Of a stretch of DNA of 64,000 bases, positions 1 to 11,590 are shown piece after piece (within the stretch, counting starts at the first letter, position 1; every line of letters starts with the position of its first letter). The DNA is from Ascarosepion bandense (Eukaryota > Mollusca > Cephalopoda > Sepiida > Sepiidae). Location of the stretch: positions 6,026,501-6,090,500 of the forward strand of contig JBBBDQ010000750.1 of the NCBI GenBank assembly GCA_037127315.1. Direction: 5' to 3'. The notes beneath the pieces are model-generated. The model saw only the letters and a list, made by a program, of their open reading frames with translations, did not search any database and was not told where the DNA came from. The position numbers were made by a program, and so were the translations under genes.

Positions 1-48
1 CAATTGACCCTGATGAGCGGTATTACATGAAACCCTGTCGTCGGTCAA
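1..48 (+). ncRNA. Hammerhead ribozyme-like motif, left terminus
   Basis: CTGATGA lies at 10-16 and GAAA at 29-32, followed by GTC at 40-42. Stem I is perfect: TTGACC (4-9) pairs with GGTCAA (43-48), directly against the core and the expected cleavage site. Stem II is decayed (GCG...CAT, readable as an ancestral GCG...CGC after CpG decay). Stem III is only two pairs, as in the minimal hammerheads of Penelope-like elements. Activity of this copy is doubtful. Confidence 0.4.
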
Positions 49-1242
49 GACATAAGTAGCTTCATTATTTATTAATTGGTTATTGTTTTTCCAGTTATGC
101 TTGTTTCTTGACAACAATTTTGCTGCATTACAATTTGTTAAATTCTAGTAATTTTTTCAGATTTTTATAGGTGTTAAACATTATATATATATATAATTTT
201 CTGTTTACCTTAGCCGCTGGCATCTTTTTCTATGTCTTTTACACTTTCACAATATTTTTTCTCTCTTTCGCTTTATCGAACACTCCCTTTTGCTCTGTAT
301 TGATTTTCCTATTTTACTCAACCTCTACATCCATCTATTTTTTGCCTCCGCTTTCTCTCGACGAACGATCGTTATCACATGGACGAAACACGTACTCAGA
401 AATCCTCTGAAGAAAATGTCATTAAACATGAAAAGTAATCTCATGTTTGCGCGCCTCACTTCAAGGTTGAAATATCACCGCGACAATGGCCGTCCGTCGC
501 CAAATCACTTTATGACGTCATTTAAGCAAGCGTAGTACTAGCCGGTGATTGGTCAAAGCCTTTCCTTCGGTTGAACAACGCTGACAAACAGCGAGAACAA
601 AGGCGTGTGATCAACAAATAATACCGACCCGTAATCTCTTGACCAACAAGATGGAAGAATGGGATATCTTTCAAGATTGGACGCACAGAAAAGTTAACAA
701 GAAAAAATGTCGAAGAAGAGAGATAGAGAATGCAGAAAACAAAGACAAAAGGAACACTTATAAAGGAATACAAAAAATAAAGAATTAAAATGAATGGAAT
801 GATAGAAAGTTTTAAAAGAATTATTCGTAGCAAATATGTGCAGATATTAATTCAAAGTTTTTAACTATAAATTAAGTTACTGTAAAGGTTTCTAATGTTG
901 ATTGGAACAAAGCATTTTATTAATTGCTTCATTATTCAGTCATCAAAATGTTTTGTATAGTCTTCTATGAATTTATTACAACCATGATATGATATGAGAT
1001 AATGATATATATTTTTTATATATCAAAAACTGTACTTAGGAAATTGTATGACAAAATGTAAAAAAGGTTTATTTCTGACATGTTTCATCCGTTGGGATTT
1101 CAATAAACACCGTCCGGTGAAGTCCTAACGGATAAAAGGCGTCACAACTTTTTCCATTTTGTCTTACATATATATGAAAATTGTCTATATATATATATAT
1201 ATAGAGACAATTTATATGCATATATTACATATATGTAATTTT

Positions 1243-1244
1243 TC

Positions 1245-1290
<46 letters not shown>

Positions 1291-1412
1291 GTGTGTGTGT
1301 GTGTCTGTGCGTGTGTGAAAAATTATATATATGTGAAAATTGTTTATATTTATATATATAGACAATTTTCACACACACACATATATTTTCACATTTTTAT
1401 AGGAGTTAAACA

Positions 1413-1462
<50 letters not shown>
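1243..1462. repeat. TA/GT microsatellite cluster
   Basis: Alternating TA and TG tracts lie at 1243-1305 and a pure (TA)n tract at 1419-1462. Open frames here are low-complexity Y/I or V/C strings and are not genes. Confidence 0.9.
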
Positions 1463-1466
<4 letters not shown>

Positions 1467-1485
1467 TGATGAAGCTACTTATATC

Positions 1486-1529
1486 TTGACCGATGACGGG
1501 GTCTCATGTAATACCGCTCATCAGGGTCA
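1486..1529 (-). ncRNA. Hammerhead ribozyme-like motif, right terminus
   Basis: This is the inverted partner of the motif at 1-48. On the minus strand it keeps CTGATGA and a stem I of five pairs (TGACC with GGTCA). GAAA has become GAGA and the cleavage triplet reads ATC. The GAGA change should weaken catalysis. Confidence 0.35.
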
Positions 1530-1774
1530 GTTGGTCTGTTAATATATTGAATTGATATCATAAACTATATTTATTCTCTACAAAATAAACGCAAAACGTA
1601 GATTTTTGAATATATATAATTATTAATAGAATAATTTTTATCCCCTTCCCCTCCGCCCACAAAATAAAATTATATATATATATATATATATGAAAAAGTA
1701 TACTCAGTTGTAATATGAGGAGAAGAACAGTATGAAAGTAAATAAAGAACGCAAGAGAAAAGCAATATATATAT

Positions 1775-1925
1775 CGTCATGCGCATACAGGCCGATTTCG
1801 CTGTAACACAGCTCATCAGTGTCGATAGATTCAAACCGAGATTAAAACTCGGCCGATTTACATCATTCAGAGATTCTACCACTAAGCTATCGACGCACGT
1901 CAGTGAAAAGCAGAGTTTAGCGTAA
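1775..1925 (-). mobile_element. SINE-1 (tRNA-derived, hammerhead-bearing), divergent copy
   Basis: The minus strand carries a tRNA-like head: an A box around the 'tagctta' segment and a B box reading about ggttTGAATCt. It is followed by CTGATGA and the hammerhead-like tail at 1775-1828. The same family occurs at 26853, 27595, 45277, 46252, 56130 and 58476. This copy is one of the most diverged; stem III of the ribozyme is poorly paired. Confidence 0.7.
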
Positions 1926-2070
1926 TGTAAACGAACGCCAGAAACCCAACGTGTTCAATTCATTACTGAGGGAAAATGCGTAAAGCAGTGAGTAGCTAGT
2001 GTTTCTAAAATCTAAACTCTACCAGTGTGCTCAATCGACGGACGAGACCATAAATAGTCATCCACATACA

Positions 2071-2072
<2 letters not shown>

Positions 2073-2127
<55 letters not shown>
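2073..2127. repeat. (TA)n microsatellite
   Basis: About 55 bp of pure TA. The following sequence (2128-2700) is AT-rich with no recognisable gene. Bases 2128-2190 faintly resemble 28505-28560. Confidence 0.9.
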
Positions 2128-2129
<2 letters not shown>

Positions 2130-2699
2130 CCAACATCCCCACAAAAAATAAGAAAACTAGTTTTCAAGTTTACATTGGAATTTCGGCATGAGAATTTAAA
2201 CAACGTTACTATTCCCATAAACACTCCCTTTTCAACCCCACTCTAAAATTAGCAGCTTCCCTTTCCCGAAGATTTTGGAAAATTGAAGAAGGGCTTCACC
2301 TAATAATGAGTTGTAGGTTAATAGGTTCGGTCCGCACCCCAATAACCTTTACAATAGATGTAATCTATGTTTAGCTGAAAAAAATTTAAATATTAATATA
2401 TTCTAAGCAAAATTTGCTTTTGAACTTAAGAAGAGAATTCATTAGCAAATGCAGTCAAAAATTTAAATTTAGATATAAACTTCTTTAAATTAATCTAAAA
2501 TTAAAATTCATTTAAATAGTTGTTTCTTTTATTCTTATTTACCGTATAATTAAATTTTATTATATCATAACTTCCCTTTCTTATATCTATGTTCCTTCTA
2601 GTTGTATCGTTTTGTTGTTAACTTATGTTCAACCAGTTTGTTTTGGTACTGATACTGCCATAGATTTAAATTTAATTTAATTTATTTTATCAAGGAATA

Positions 2700-3385
2700 T
2701 GTAAGATTTATAATTATGCAAGATGTATTTATAAACATATGTAAAAACGTCGTTAGGTTTTCAAAATGTTTAATTCAAGGACGGCCATAGTTAGCCTTCA
2801 GGCTAACTATAAAAGTCAGGGTAAACCAAAAGTAACTCATACATAACAACTTATCAAATACGTATATTATTCATATACATAAGTTCAACCACAATTTCGA
2901 TGTAAAGAATGCCATACTTATTAAAAAAATAGAAAATAACTTACCTAGACTGAAAGTTCTATCGAATGTTGTCAAAATGTAAATCTGCGCCTACGATTTT
3001 TTCAAATATCTCCTTTCGTAAAAGATATACTTTTTTCCCAAGCCAACATACATGAACAAATTTTTAAATTAAATGAAAAATGAAAACCTTGTATTATTTA
3101 AAACATAGATTTATAAACAATTTAACAAATTAAAATAAATGATATATAAATTGATTAGAATAGTAAATAAATGTAAACAAGAAAAATTCAACAATAACAA
3201 TACTTAGACATTTTGTTTATTAGGCATTAAATTACCTCAGTTAGCATCCTCCATAGTTTATATTGTCATTTACAGTTAGGTTGATAAATATTTGCGTGTT
3301 CTTACATTTAAAAATTTTGAAAACCTAACGATATTTTTACATCTGTTTATAAATACATGTTGCATAATAAAATCCCTACATTTGC
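2700..3385. repeat. Inverted-repeat pair with arms of about 65 bp
   Basis: Bases 2708-2772 and 3310-3372 are reverse complements with a few mismatches; both carry 'gtatttataaaca' and 'cgttaggttttcaaaat'. They enclose about 540 bp of AT-rich DNA without an open frame. A MITE-like element is possible, but no target duplication is clear. Confidence 0.55.
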
Positions 3386-3479
3386 AGAGGATGACACGGG
3401 TTGCTAAAGAAAAGTCCCTTCTTGTCCTTATTTATATTGTCCTTTTACAGACATATTTTTAATTTAAATCTGAATTTCC

Positions 3480-3486
3480 CCCCCCC

Positions 3487-3541
<55 letters not shown>

Positions 3542-3984
3542 AAATCAGCTGTGAATACTGTAATAATGTTATAAAATGTTTATAAAAAGAACAGTTTTTT
3601 TTTTTCATGTTTTAACACGTGCATAACAATGACATTAGAACATTAAAATATTCCATTTTGGATAATTTTCATGTTCTAATGAACACTAAGTAGTTTGTCA
3701 ACCGTTATATTTGAAGCAAGAAGAAAATTTAGTCATTTTTAGCAACTTTTGTGGTTATTTTTTGTTACCGCAAGTCACACCACTGAAGATGATCTCAGGA
3801 GGATATTGAACGTACTTGGGAACATCAAATAATAAAATGAATAATAAAATCAACTGTCAAAGTTACAGCTCATTGTTTACATCTTTCAATTATAATACGC
3901 GAAAGATTATCTGTGTGTATGAACGGATTCTATTAAAAATAATTTATTTAATCTGACATGTCTAAAAGAAAATTCGCTGCCTAA

Positions 3985-4064
<80 letters not shown>

Positions 4065-4803
4065 TTAAATTGTAATGTTACTTAGTGTCGAAGTTGTTAT
4101 TTTTTCAGTAGTTTACTGATAAAAAGGTATTTTAGGCAAGTCCGATTTTGACAAAGTGCACGATATCAAGAAAGGATAGAAAGTTAATAGAATTAAGGCG
4201 GAAAAGTTTGTTACTTAACTGAGCAGTGTTTTTTCAGTTATGCGGACTTCAATGTTTCGTGAAGGCATTATTGTAATTATTCTTCTTCATTATTGTAAAT
4301 ATTATTTTTCGCTCTTCAGAGCTTTTTCTACTGTTGTTTCCCACTTTTTTCGTATTTATATGAAATTTGGTATATTATGATATCTTTGTGAGTGATTCTT
4401 AAGGGTGTAAAATTTGTCGGAGGTTAATTGCTTTATACTGTGTTGACCTCTTTTTAGCTTACGTAGGTGTATGTCTGCTTAATTGCTTCATATTGAGTTA
4501 ACCTCTTTTTACCATTTTGGGTGGACCTCTTTCTACTGATTTAGGTCGACCTTTTTTACCGTGTTCCTATATATGGCCACTTAAAAAATTTTAGATCATG
4601 ATTAAGTGTTCGTATGTGTATGCATGTTGATTGTTTTTTATTCTTTTGTAAACTTGGTGTGTGATATTTTTCTGCTTGTTAATTGTTGTATTATCTGGTT
4701 GATCCATTTATTCACGCTTTGTTTATTTGTTTTTGCTGGTATGAAAGTAGCAAAGTAAATATTTGTTCTGATGTCTACATTTCCGCATTATCTAATTTTT
4801 CTT

Positions 4804-4875
<72 letters not shown>

Positions 4876-4880
4876 ATCAC
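3480..4880. repeat. AT-rich region with three CA/TA microsatellites
   Basis: (CA)n(TA)n tracts lie at 3487-3538, 3985-4061 and 4807-4875. The sequence between them is AT-rich and holds no gene I recognise. Confidence 0.85.
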
Positions 4881-5225
4881 TTTAAACGTTGTTTTTAGTG
4901 GATACTCATATTTGAGCAGACGCTTTGTTTATTTATTAAACAGTATACTTATTTTCTTTCGTCTACTGGTCTGAATATCGTAGAAATCTTATTAAAGGAA
5001 ACTATGCGTTCACCAACAGAATACGAACCTGCGTTCCTCTGGATAGAGGAAAACCGCCGTTAGATCCGAAGGGCTTTAACCGACTGATACTTTGATATTT
5101 TCTTAAATAAGATTTCTCGAATATCCAGGCCGGTAGACAGAAATAAATAAATATATTGCTTACTAAATAAACGGAGCGCCTACTCAAATACGAGTATCCA
5201 CTAAAAATAACGTTTAAAGTGATAA
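4867..5225 (-). mobile_element. TIR-flanked element with tRNA-like core
   Basis: Arms of about 130 bp (4872-4997 and 5095-5222) are inverted copies of each other, sharing 'cactttaaacgtt' and 'agtggatactc'. Between them, 5000-5090 on the minus strand reads as a tRNA-like unit with a long variable arm, a D-arm-like 'cggttaaagc' and a B box aGGTTCGTATtC. The same design recurs at 51078-51570, and one arm alone occurs at 42410-42550. No protein is encoded. It could be a SINE caught between copies of another repeat, but the recurrence suggests one unit. Confidence 0.55.
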
Positions 5226-5244
5226 AAATCTGTCTGAATAATAA

Positions 5245-5248
<4 letters not shown>

Positions 5249-5293
<45 letters not shown>

Positions 5294-5434
5294 TATATAC
5301 ATAATATACATAATATATATATGTATACATATATATACATAATATATACATAATATAATATATATATACATAAATATATATACATAATATACATAATATA
5401 TATATGTATATATACATATATATGCATATATAAA

Positions 5435-5487
<53 letters not shown>
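5249..5487. repeat. Irregular TA/ATAC tract
   Basis: Pure (TA)n blocks flank a region of 'atatacataatat' units. The long Y/I-rich frames here are artefacts of the repeat. Confidence 0.9.
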
Positions 5488-5488
<1 letters not shown>

Positions 5489-5526
5489 GCGTTCCACAAA
5501 ACATATTCCACTTTGTCATTCATTTA

Positions 5527-5591
<65 letters not shown>

Positions 5592-5628
5592 AATGAATGA
5601 CAAAGTGGAATATGTTTTGTGGAACGCG
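5488..5628. repeat. Perfect palindrome around (TA)n
   Basis: The 42 bases at 5488-5529 are repeated as an exact reverse complement at 5587-5628, separated by about 57 bp of TA repeat. No mismatch is seen in the arms, so the event is recent or the arms are kept alike by conversion. Confidence 0.85.
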
Positions 5629-5639
5629 TTCCGTCGTCT

Positions 5640-6825
5640 GAAAGGACATCATCCCACTAAATTAATGTTCTTATTGATGAAATTATATATCTATATGTGT
5701 GTGTGTGCGTGTATGTGTGTGTGTGTATGTGCGTGTGTGTGTGAACTAATAAATATATACATGTATAAAAATATTGCAACTACCGGAAAATAATAAAACC
5801 TGTCCATTAAATAGCCAATGCCAAAAGTATTATTTACAAAATTCGCATTCATTCGGATGACGATGTTAAATTTTAATTTGGAATCACAGCAAATAAATGG
5901 AAATATCGTTTCAATAATCTTATGTTGTCTTTAAACAATAGTAATTACAGTAAAAGCACAAGTTTCTCTATAGGTTATGGACAATTAAAACACAACATCA
6001 ATAATCTAATTATTACCTGGAATCTCGTCGCTCAAACTAAATCTTATAATGAAAAAAAGATAGATTTAACTTATGTTTTTAGAAAAATATGCTGTCTTAA
6101 ATCAAATAAATAACATTAGTTCATTTAACGAAAAAGTGAAGTGATGACCACATGCTGCACTAAATCTATTTTCAGGTGGCTGTTATTAATTTTAAGTGAT
6201 TTTCAAGATGAGAAGAGATTTCTCTAAAATTGGAGAATACAATTATTTTTGTCGTGTAAAGTAGACAAAATGTTAACAAGTGGAAAATACAGATACAGGA
6301 TTCATTGAGTGCAACAATCTTTTGCTGAGAGAAGTAAGTGAATTTATCAAAGTTATTTACCTAATTCTAGTCAAAATATTTGTCAGTGGGCTTTGATGAT
6401 ATGTGACACTAGGTCGAAATTCGGCCTTGGGAATTTCCTGGACAGTTGATAAGAACAGGTAGACCATAACAGGGAGTAAATTTTCCCTTCAACTGGAAGT
6501 CGAAATGGTTAAATCTTATTGTTTTCATTTCGAGCTAGTACGAGCTATACAGTGAGGGGAATAGAAACCGCATACCTAACTTTACCACCCCGGTTCTGGT
6601 GCTTGTTTAATAAAACCAGGGTGCAAGACGAAATTAATTAGTTCGGCCCCCGTGTTTGGGATGAGAAGGTAGAAAGAGATTTGAATGGCGATTTGAATAA
6701 TACGGTTGGACTAAAACGAACGTGCTGATAAAAGACAACTGAGTAAACCCCGACTCAGAAAACATTGTTATTGAAGTAATTTAATAGAATAAATTTTTTA
6801 TCTTTTCCCACTCTGCTCACATAAT

Positions 6826-6826
<1 letters not shown>
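5640..6826. other. No gene recognised
   Basis: Mixed AT-rich sequence. Bases 6776-6850 resemble 1621-1691: both share a 'taatagaataa' stretch, then 'cacaNaataaaattatatata', and both run into (TA)n. The moderately GC-rich stretch 6410-6700 may be an old repeat that I could not assign. Confidence 0.6.
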
Positions 6827-6892
<66 letters not shown>

Positions 6893-7110
6893 CGCCTGTG
6901 TGTGTGCACGCGTGTGTCTATTTTGTATGTATACGTGAGTACTTGTCTTTTATGTATGTCTGTATGTGTAAGTCACTCTATGTTTGTATGTCTGTATGTT
7001 TGCGTATTTGTGTATATATGCGCGACTGTTTGCCTGTATGTCTACGTGTCTATCTGTCTGTATGCATGTTTGTCTGTCTTTGTGCCTGTGTGTCACTATG
7101 TGTTCTTTTG
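6827..7110. repeat. TA/GT low-complexity tract
   Basis: (TA)n is followed by (GT)n decaying into 'tgtNtgtatgt' units. The Cys/Val-rich frames are not genes. Confidence 0.85.
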
Positions 7111-7114
7111 TTCT

Positions 7115-8700
7115 AATCATTTTACTCCGAGCAAGGTAGTACTGCCACTGGTGCGCAGGGGGTTACATAAGTGGTGAGTGATGAGAAAGGAGAACAAGTT
7201 ACGCGGGTGTCAGAGAATGGGTGAGAGAAGGATGAGAATACTCGTGTGAAGAGAGCTGCATGAGAGTAGAGTGGAAAAGGAGAAGAACATGATACAAGAG
7301 TTGCCAGGGAAAGATTGCGAGTTAAGGAGATAAGAGATGGCAATTGACTTTGCATTTAAATTGTTGGAGATTGCAGCTGTTAGAGTATAAGGAAGGGAAT
7401 TCCACGGGCGAGAAGTGCGGGAAAAGAAGCTGATGGAGTAGAAGTTGAGGTTACATTTTATTGGTTTCACTGTAAAAGAGTGCGACCTAGTCTCTAGTTT
7501 AGTAGCACGAGTAAATTCATGCAGAGGGGGCACCAGGGAGCTCAGCTCATCGGAGCAGAAGCCGTGAAAGTATTTGTAGAAGAGACAGAGGGAAGTCACA
7601 TTATGTCGGTGAGAAAGTGACTAAAGTTGAGCTACAAGGTCGAGATCGATTACATTGCAGATTCTCCGTTGGGTTTTGTCAAGATCCCCAAGATGAATAG
7701 CAGGAGCACCCAGCCAGTTGTGACAGCAGTATTCAATGCACATGTGGATGGTAGATTTATATATGTGCAAGATGGATTCAGACGAGAAAAACTTCCTGGC
7801 CCTACACAGTGAACCGACCTTCCTAGTAGCAGATTTAGTTATGAATCTAATGGAGCGGAAGTGACCTCAAGCTGACAGTTGGGAAGTTTTTTTGTTTTGT
7901 TTTGTTTTTTTGTTTTGTTTTGTTTTTTTTAATCATATCACCCCGAGCAAGGCGTTAACGCCACTGATGCGCAGGGAGCTACGTAAGAGTAAAAAGATTG
8001 GAAAAGAGAAAGCCGGAAACCACATCCTAAACAGGGAACAAGGGATGAGCCTCTTCACCTGTTCAATAGATGTGGGTGGAGTGTGAACCGGGCGATAGTT
8101 TAGTCTTTCTATTCCAATTGGAAAAAAAATAAAGAAAAGAGTGAAAAGATTGGAAAAGAGAAAACCGGAAACCGCATCCTAAACAGGAAACAAGGGATGA
8201 GCCTCTTCACCTGTTCAATGGACGTGGGTGGAATGTGAACCGGGCGATAGTTTAGTCTATCTACTCCAATTTAAATTTTAGTTTAAATTTCAAAGTTTGA
8301 TTTCAGCAGTTATGAGAACGGTTGGATAAGTCGGGCTTAGCCATCGCGTTTCCTCGATGTGAGGGTCTTTGTGTATGCGGGGATGCTGAAAACGCCCCAC
8401 TTGAGGTCTGCTGAGAGAGTTAGGTCAAGGAGGCACAGAGTTTTGCTTTCAGGGAGACTATTCTGATCCATGCTGATGGAGGAGAGGATAAGAGCGATTG
8501 TCTATGATGGTTAGAGAACAGCAGCTTCGTTTAGAACGCATTAAAATTTACGAGTCATTTCTTACCCCAGTCCACCACAGAGTGGAGGTCCTTTTCAAGA
8601 TTAGCAGCGAGGTTTGCTTTGTCAGCTCGGCAGATTTCTTATTGAGACGGGAGTAAATGATGGTGTCGTCAGTATGGATGCGTATTTGGGATATGTGCCT
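7115..8700 (-). pseudogene. CR1-like LINE 'A', 3' half, interrupted by SINE-3
   Basis: On the minus strand the LINE reads from about 8700 to 7115. Near 8690 it encodes the reverse transcriptase active-site region (DDTIIYS). After the insert at 7900-8280 it resumes with the RT C-terminus (7210-7599; residues YKYFHGFCSDEL and WNSLPYTL) and ends in a short 3' tail at 7115-7165. Frameshifts and stops are present throughout and the 5' part is missing. Family knowledge: the CR1/L2/Jockey group copies itself by target-primed reverse transcription in the nucleus. Related copies in this window lie at 9690, 20345, 47035 and 49015. Confidence 0.75.
7900..8280 (-). mobile_element. SINE-3 insertion, partly duplicated
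   Basis: This minus-strand copy begins with a poly(T) side at 7888-7930 and the shared LINE tail (caccccgagcaaggcg). It contains two tandem body units (about 7985-8125 and 8140-8275), the second without the tail. It interrupts LINE A, so it is the younger insertion. Confidence 0.75.
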
Positions 8701-8819
8701 ATTTATGTATATGTGTGTTTGTGTCTGTATGTATGTGTGCATCTGTTCCTCTGTGTGTATATGTATGCTGGTATCTATGTGTCTGTATCTATGTTTTTGT
8801 GTGTGTACATATGTGTCTG

Positions 8820-8830
8820 TATGTATGCTT

Positions 8831-8861
<31 letters not shown>

Positions 8862-8892
8862 TTCCCTATCTATGTTTTTGTATGCGTATCTG

Positions 8893-8953
<61 letters not shown>

Positions 8954-9045
8954 GTCATGTAAGCGTCTAGCGAGAACAAATAAGAGTGGGGACATAGAAA
9001 AAAGAAAGAAAGAAAGAAAAAAAGAAAGAAAGAAATCGTCGATGC
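8820..9045. repeat. (GT)n and (GAAA)n microsatellites
   Basis: GT tracts lie at 8828-8857 and 8894-8951. A GAAA tract lies at 9001-9036. Confidence 0.9.
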
Positions 9046-9690
9046 CTAGAAAGAAATATTTTACATTGAAATTTGAAGAGGAGCGCAAATTCGATATTAT
9101 TCAGCAAAGTATTCCGTTGACAGACAGACTCAATTCAAAAGCGACCAGGCGTGTTGAAAAATACGTCAATCTAATGCAGTTCGCTATTGCGTTTGGAAGA
9201 TTTTAAGTATGAATGCCCGAGGCTATTTGTTCGATGGACATTCAGAATAGCTTATTCTTTTGCAAAACTTCTTATTTTTCTCGAATTTGTTCTTTCTTTC
9301 GAACTTTTTTATTGTCCTTCTGTTTGGGTTGCTTGTCTTCTTAGTGTTGTTCTACCTTCATTTTCATTTGTTTTTAAAGATGTTTTTTATTCTTTATCGT
9401 TTTGGTCACATCATTTTTTGTTTTTGTTTTTTTTTAAGTTTTTTTTTTTCATTGACTCCTTAAACTTTCTGACGGATTCTTTTTTACTTTCTTTTTTCTT
9501 TAACTTATCAAGGTGCTGAGAAACAGAAAAAATTGCGATGGAAACAAAGAAAAGAGCGCTGGATTGTTATGTTTTAACTATCATCTTATAAGACAGAGAA
9601 TGCTGAACAGTCTTCCCACGGACAAGAAGAAAACCAGATCCAGTCGAAACGTGGTTCTACAGAAGAACATTGAGAAGAATCCCACGGACG
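9046..9690. other. No gene recognised; T-rich stretch
   Basis: A 54-residue open stretch after the GAAA tract (about 9040-9205, plus strand, rich in K, E and R) has no family I recognise. The rest, 9240-9510, is T-rich and low in complexity. Confidence 0.5.
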
Positions 9691-10035
9691 GAACGAGCAA
9701 CCCTAACACGCCTGTGGAATTCACTTCCGTTTACTTGATTTCCCGACATTTGCAATCTTCAAGAATTCAAATGTAAAGTCAATAGACATCTCCTATCTCA
9801 TTCTCCTTTCTCTGTCTTGCATCTTCTTTCCCCCACCTCTCTCTCTCTCTCTCTTTCTCTCTCACGCTTCTTTCTTCGTCCACTTCACTCTCATCAGTAT
9901 TCGCATCTTTCTCCTACCCTCTTCCTGACACCTCCTGTTACCTGTCCCTCTTTCTCATAACTTACCTCCTTTGTAACCCTCTGCTCAACTGTGGCAGTAA
10001 AATGCCTTGCTTGGGGCGGCACGATTATAAAAAAA
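9690..10035 (+). mobile_element. LINE A 3' end
   Basis: The remnant of the LINE A C-terminus (P/VEFTSVYL-like frame) is followed by the CT-rich 3' UTR and the tail 'ccttgcttggggcggcacga', ending in poly(A) at about 10028-10037. It is 5' truncated, as is usual for LINE copies. Confidence 0.7.
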
Positions 10036-10179
10036 AAGGCAACAAGAAAGTCTTAAAGAAAATGGCAACAGAAAGCGCACACATACTCGAATAAGGAACA
10101 AGAATGATACATTATGAGGAAAGAGGGCTTTTAAAAAAACCTTCACTTGGCATATGACATATGAGAAGGCATTGAGCCA

Positions 10180-10860
10180 ATTTCTTGACGGGTTGTTTTG
10201 AATGGATAGTGAAACGAAAGCGGGGGTGCAAGGGTTTAGCAAAAATCGAAAATCTGCTAAGTGCTACACGAGATATGCATCTCTCCAACTTCCTATGTCT
10301 TAAAGGAACACGGCACGTAGAAGAATCATACGTTGTAACGTTGCTGAGTTTTGTAATTCAACCCAGGAATTTGTTGCAGAGGGAAAAATATACGTTGCTT
10401 CCAGGCAAACAAGCAATGTCGAGCTATACCCGGAAAAAATTTCTTAGTTTTGGTGGCATTTGGGAGGTATCTGCAGACCTTCCTGGTTGGCGTAATAATA
10501 TCAAATAAAGGTCTGCGACCAGATATTGTTCTTCTATCAATGGTGTGCTATAAAATCATACTGGTTGAATTAACAGTACCGTATGAAAGCCGGATGGAAC
10601 AACGCCATGATTATAAAACTAATAAATATGAAAATCTAAAATCAGAGCTGATAAAGGAGGGGTATAACGTAATTGTTAGAGCAGTGGAAATTGGAGCAAG
10701 GGTTTTTTTGTTGTTTTTTTTTTGCAGGCAATCTGTACCATTTTCTGGTTTAAATTGGAATCAAATGGCGTAATAGGGCCAAAAGTGTAAAACGCCTAAT
10801 AGAAGTAACTGAAAATAGTTCTATGTGCATATGGAAAAAAGAAATATTCCGTGGAGTGTT
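10180..10860 (+). pseudogene. Retroelement C-terminal fragment with RLE-like nuclease motif
   Basis: Two overlapping frames (10185-10508 and 10450-10773) join across a frameshift near 10500. The second carries LRPDIVLLS...LVELTVPYE...KYENL. This resembles the R-PD...D/E...K-Y layout of restriction-like endonuclease domains in non-LTR retroelements; the RLE domain at 17296-17353 has the same layout. The trailing frame (KRLIEVTE...CIWKK, about 10775-10840) resembles the end of the same retroelement type. Clade unknown; no reverse transcriptase is present here. Confidence 0.5.
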
Positions 10861-11049
10861 TCAGCTAATATGACGGCATGATATGACTGATCGTGAATGC
10901 GTAATGAGGTTCACATTTCATTCTCAGGACGCGAGGTTTGCCGTTTTTCGAAATTCTTCGTAAATCTAATTTCGTCGTTAGATATTTGAACTAGTATAAT
11001 CTCGAATAACTTCAAAAACAGTGGAAAAAGACTAAAAATAATACATTAC

Positions 11050-11590
11050 TGATAGAAGTCAAAGGAAAACATGATGCTGAAACTCTACTAAAGATGAACA
11101 AATTTCAACTTCATAATATAAAGGTAAGGGTCTACCCACACCAATTTTTAAACTCCTTAGAGGCGTGGTGATAAGCACTGAACTTTCACTGTGTGCACTG
11201 GAAGAAATAAAAAATAATTCTATCAAAAAACAAAACATTACAGACATGGAAAGAATATCTATTAAAAAATGGTACAATTATAGCTACCAACACTTATATC
11301 ATTACTTTTGATGCACTAGAGCTACCACAGGAATAAAAACTGGATATACAATTTCCAAAGTAGAAACTTATATTCCGAATCCATTCAGATACTTCAATTG
11401 ACTAAGATATGGACACAGTAAGAATAAATGTACAAGAAAGTTCGTGTGTGGAAAATGTGGGGAGAATGATTCTAACCACACAGAGATCACATGTCCAAAT
11501 GAAACCAAATACCCTAATTGTAAACAAACTCATAATGCAAATTCCAGGGACTGAGAAATCTAGAAAAAAGAACAAGATACATTAAAGATT
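11050..11590 (+). pseudogene. I/Jockey-like LINE ORF1 (gag) with zinc knuckles, decayed
   Basis: The frame includes a TNTYIITFD segment and then YIPNPFRYF...RYGHSKNKC, CGKCGENDSNHTEITC and CPN-like NCKQTHNANSRD. These are the stacked CCHC knuckles typical of ORF1 in I/Jockey LINEs, which bind the element's RNA. In-frame stops and shifts break it. It lies just upstream of the endonuclease and RT remnants at 12205-14515 in the same orientation. Confidence 0.7.

Larger units (their letters stand above)
1..1535. mobile_element. Foldback element with inverted termini of about 75 bp
   Basis: Bases 1-75 reappear as their reverse complement at about 1463-1535 with few mismatches. Between them lie AT-rich unique DNA (200-1140) and TA/GT-rich tracts (1170-1460). 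A short motif (tataggNgttaaacat) stands just inside both ends in direct orientation (167-182 and 1397-1412). No transposase frame is visible. The left end may continue beyond the window. It could be a non-autonomous DNA element, or two opposed copies of one short repeat. Confidence 0.5.

Noticed and set aside
5002..5523. Open frames of 98-173 codons on the minus strand across the TA tract
   Set aside because: They are Tyr/Ile strings from TA/ATAC repeats and change with repeat length; no domain.
8614..9206. Cys/Val-rich frames of 100-163 codons
   Set aside because: They are translations of (GT)n in three frames; the same happens at 6860, 20812 and 43081.
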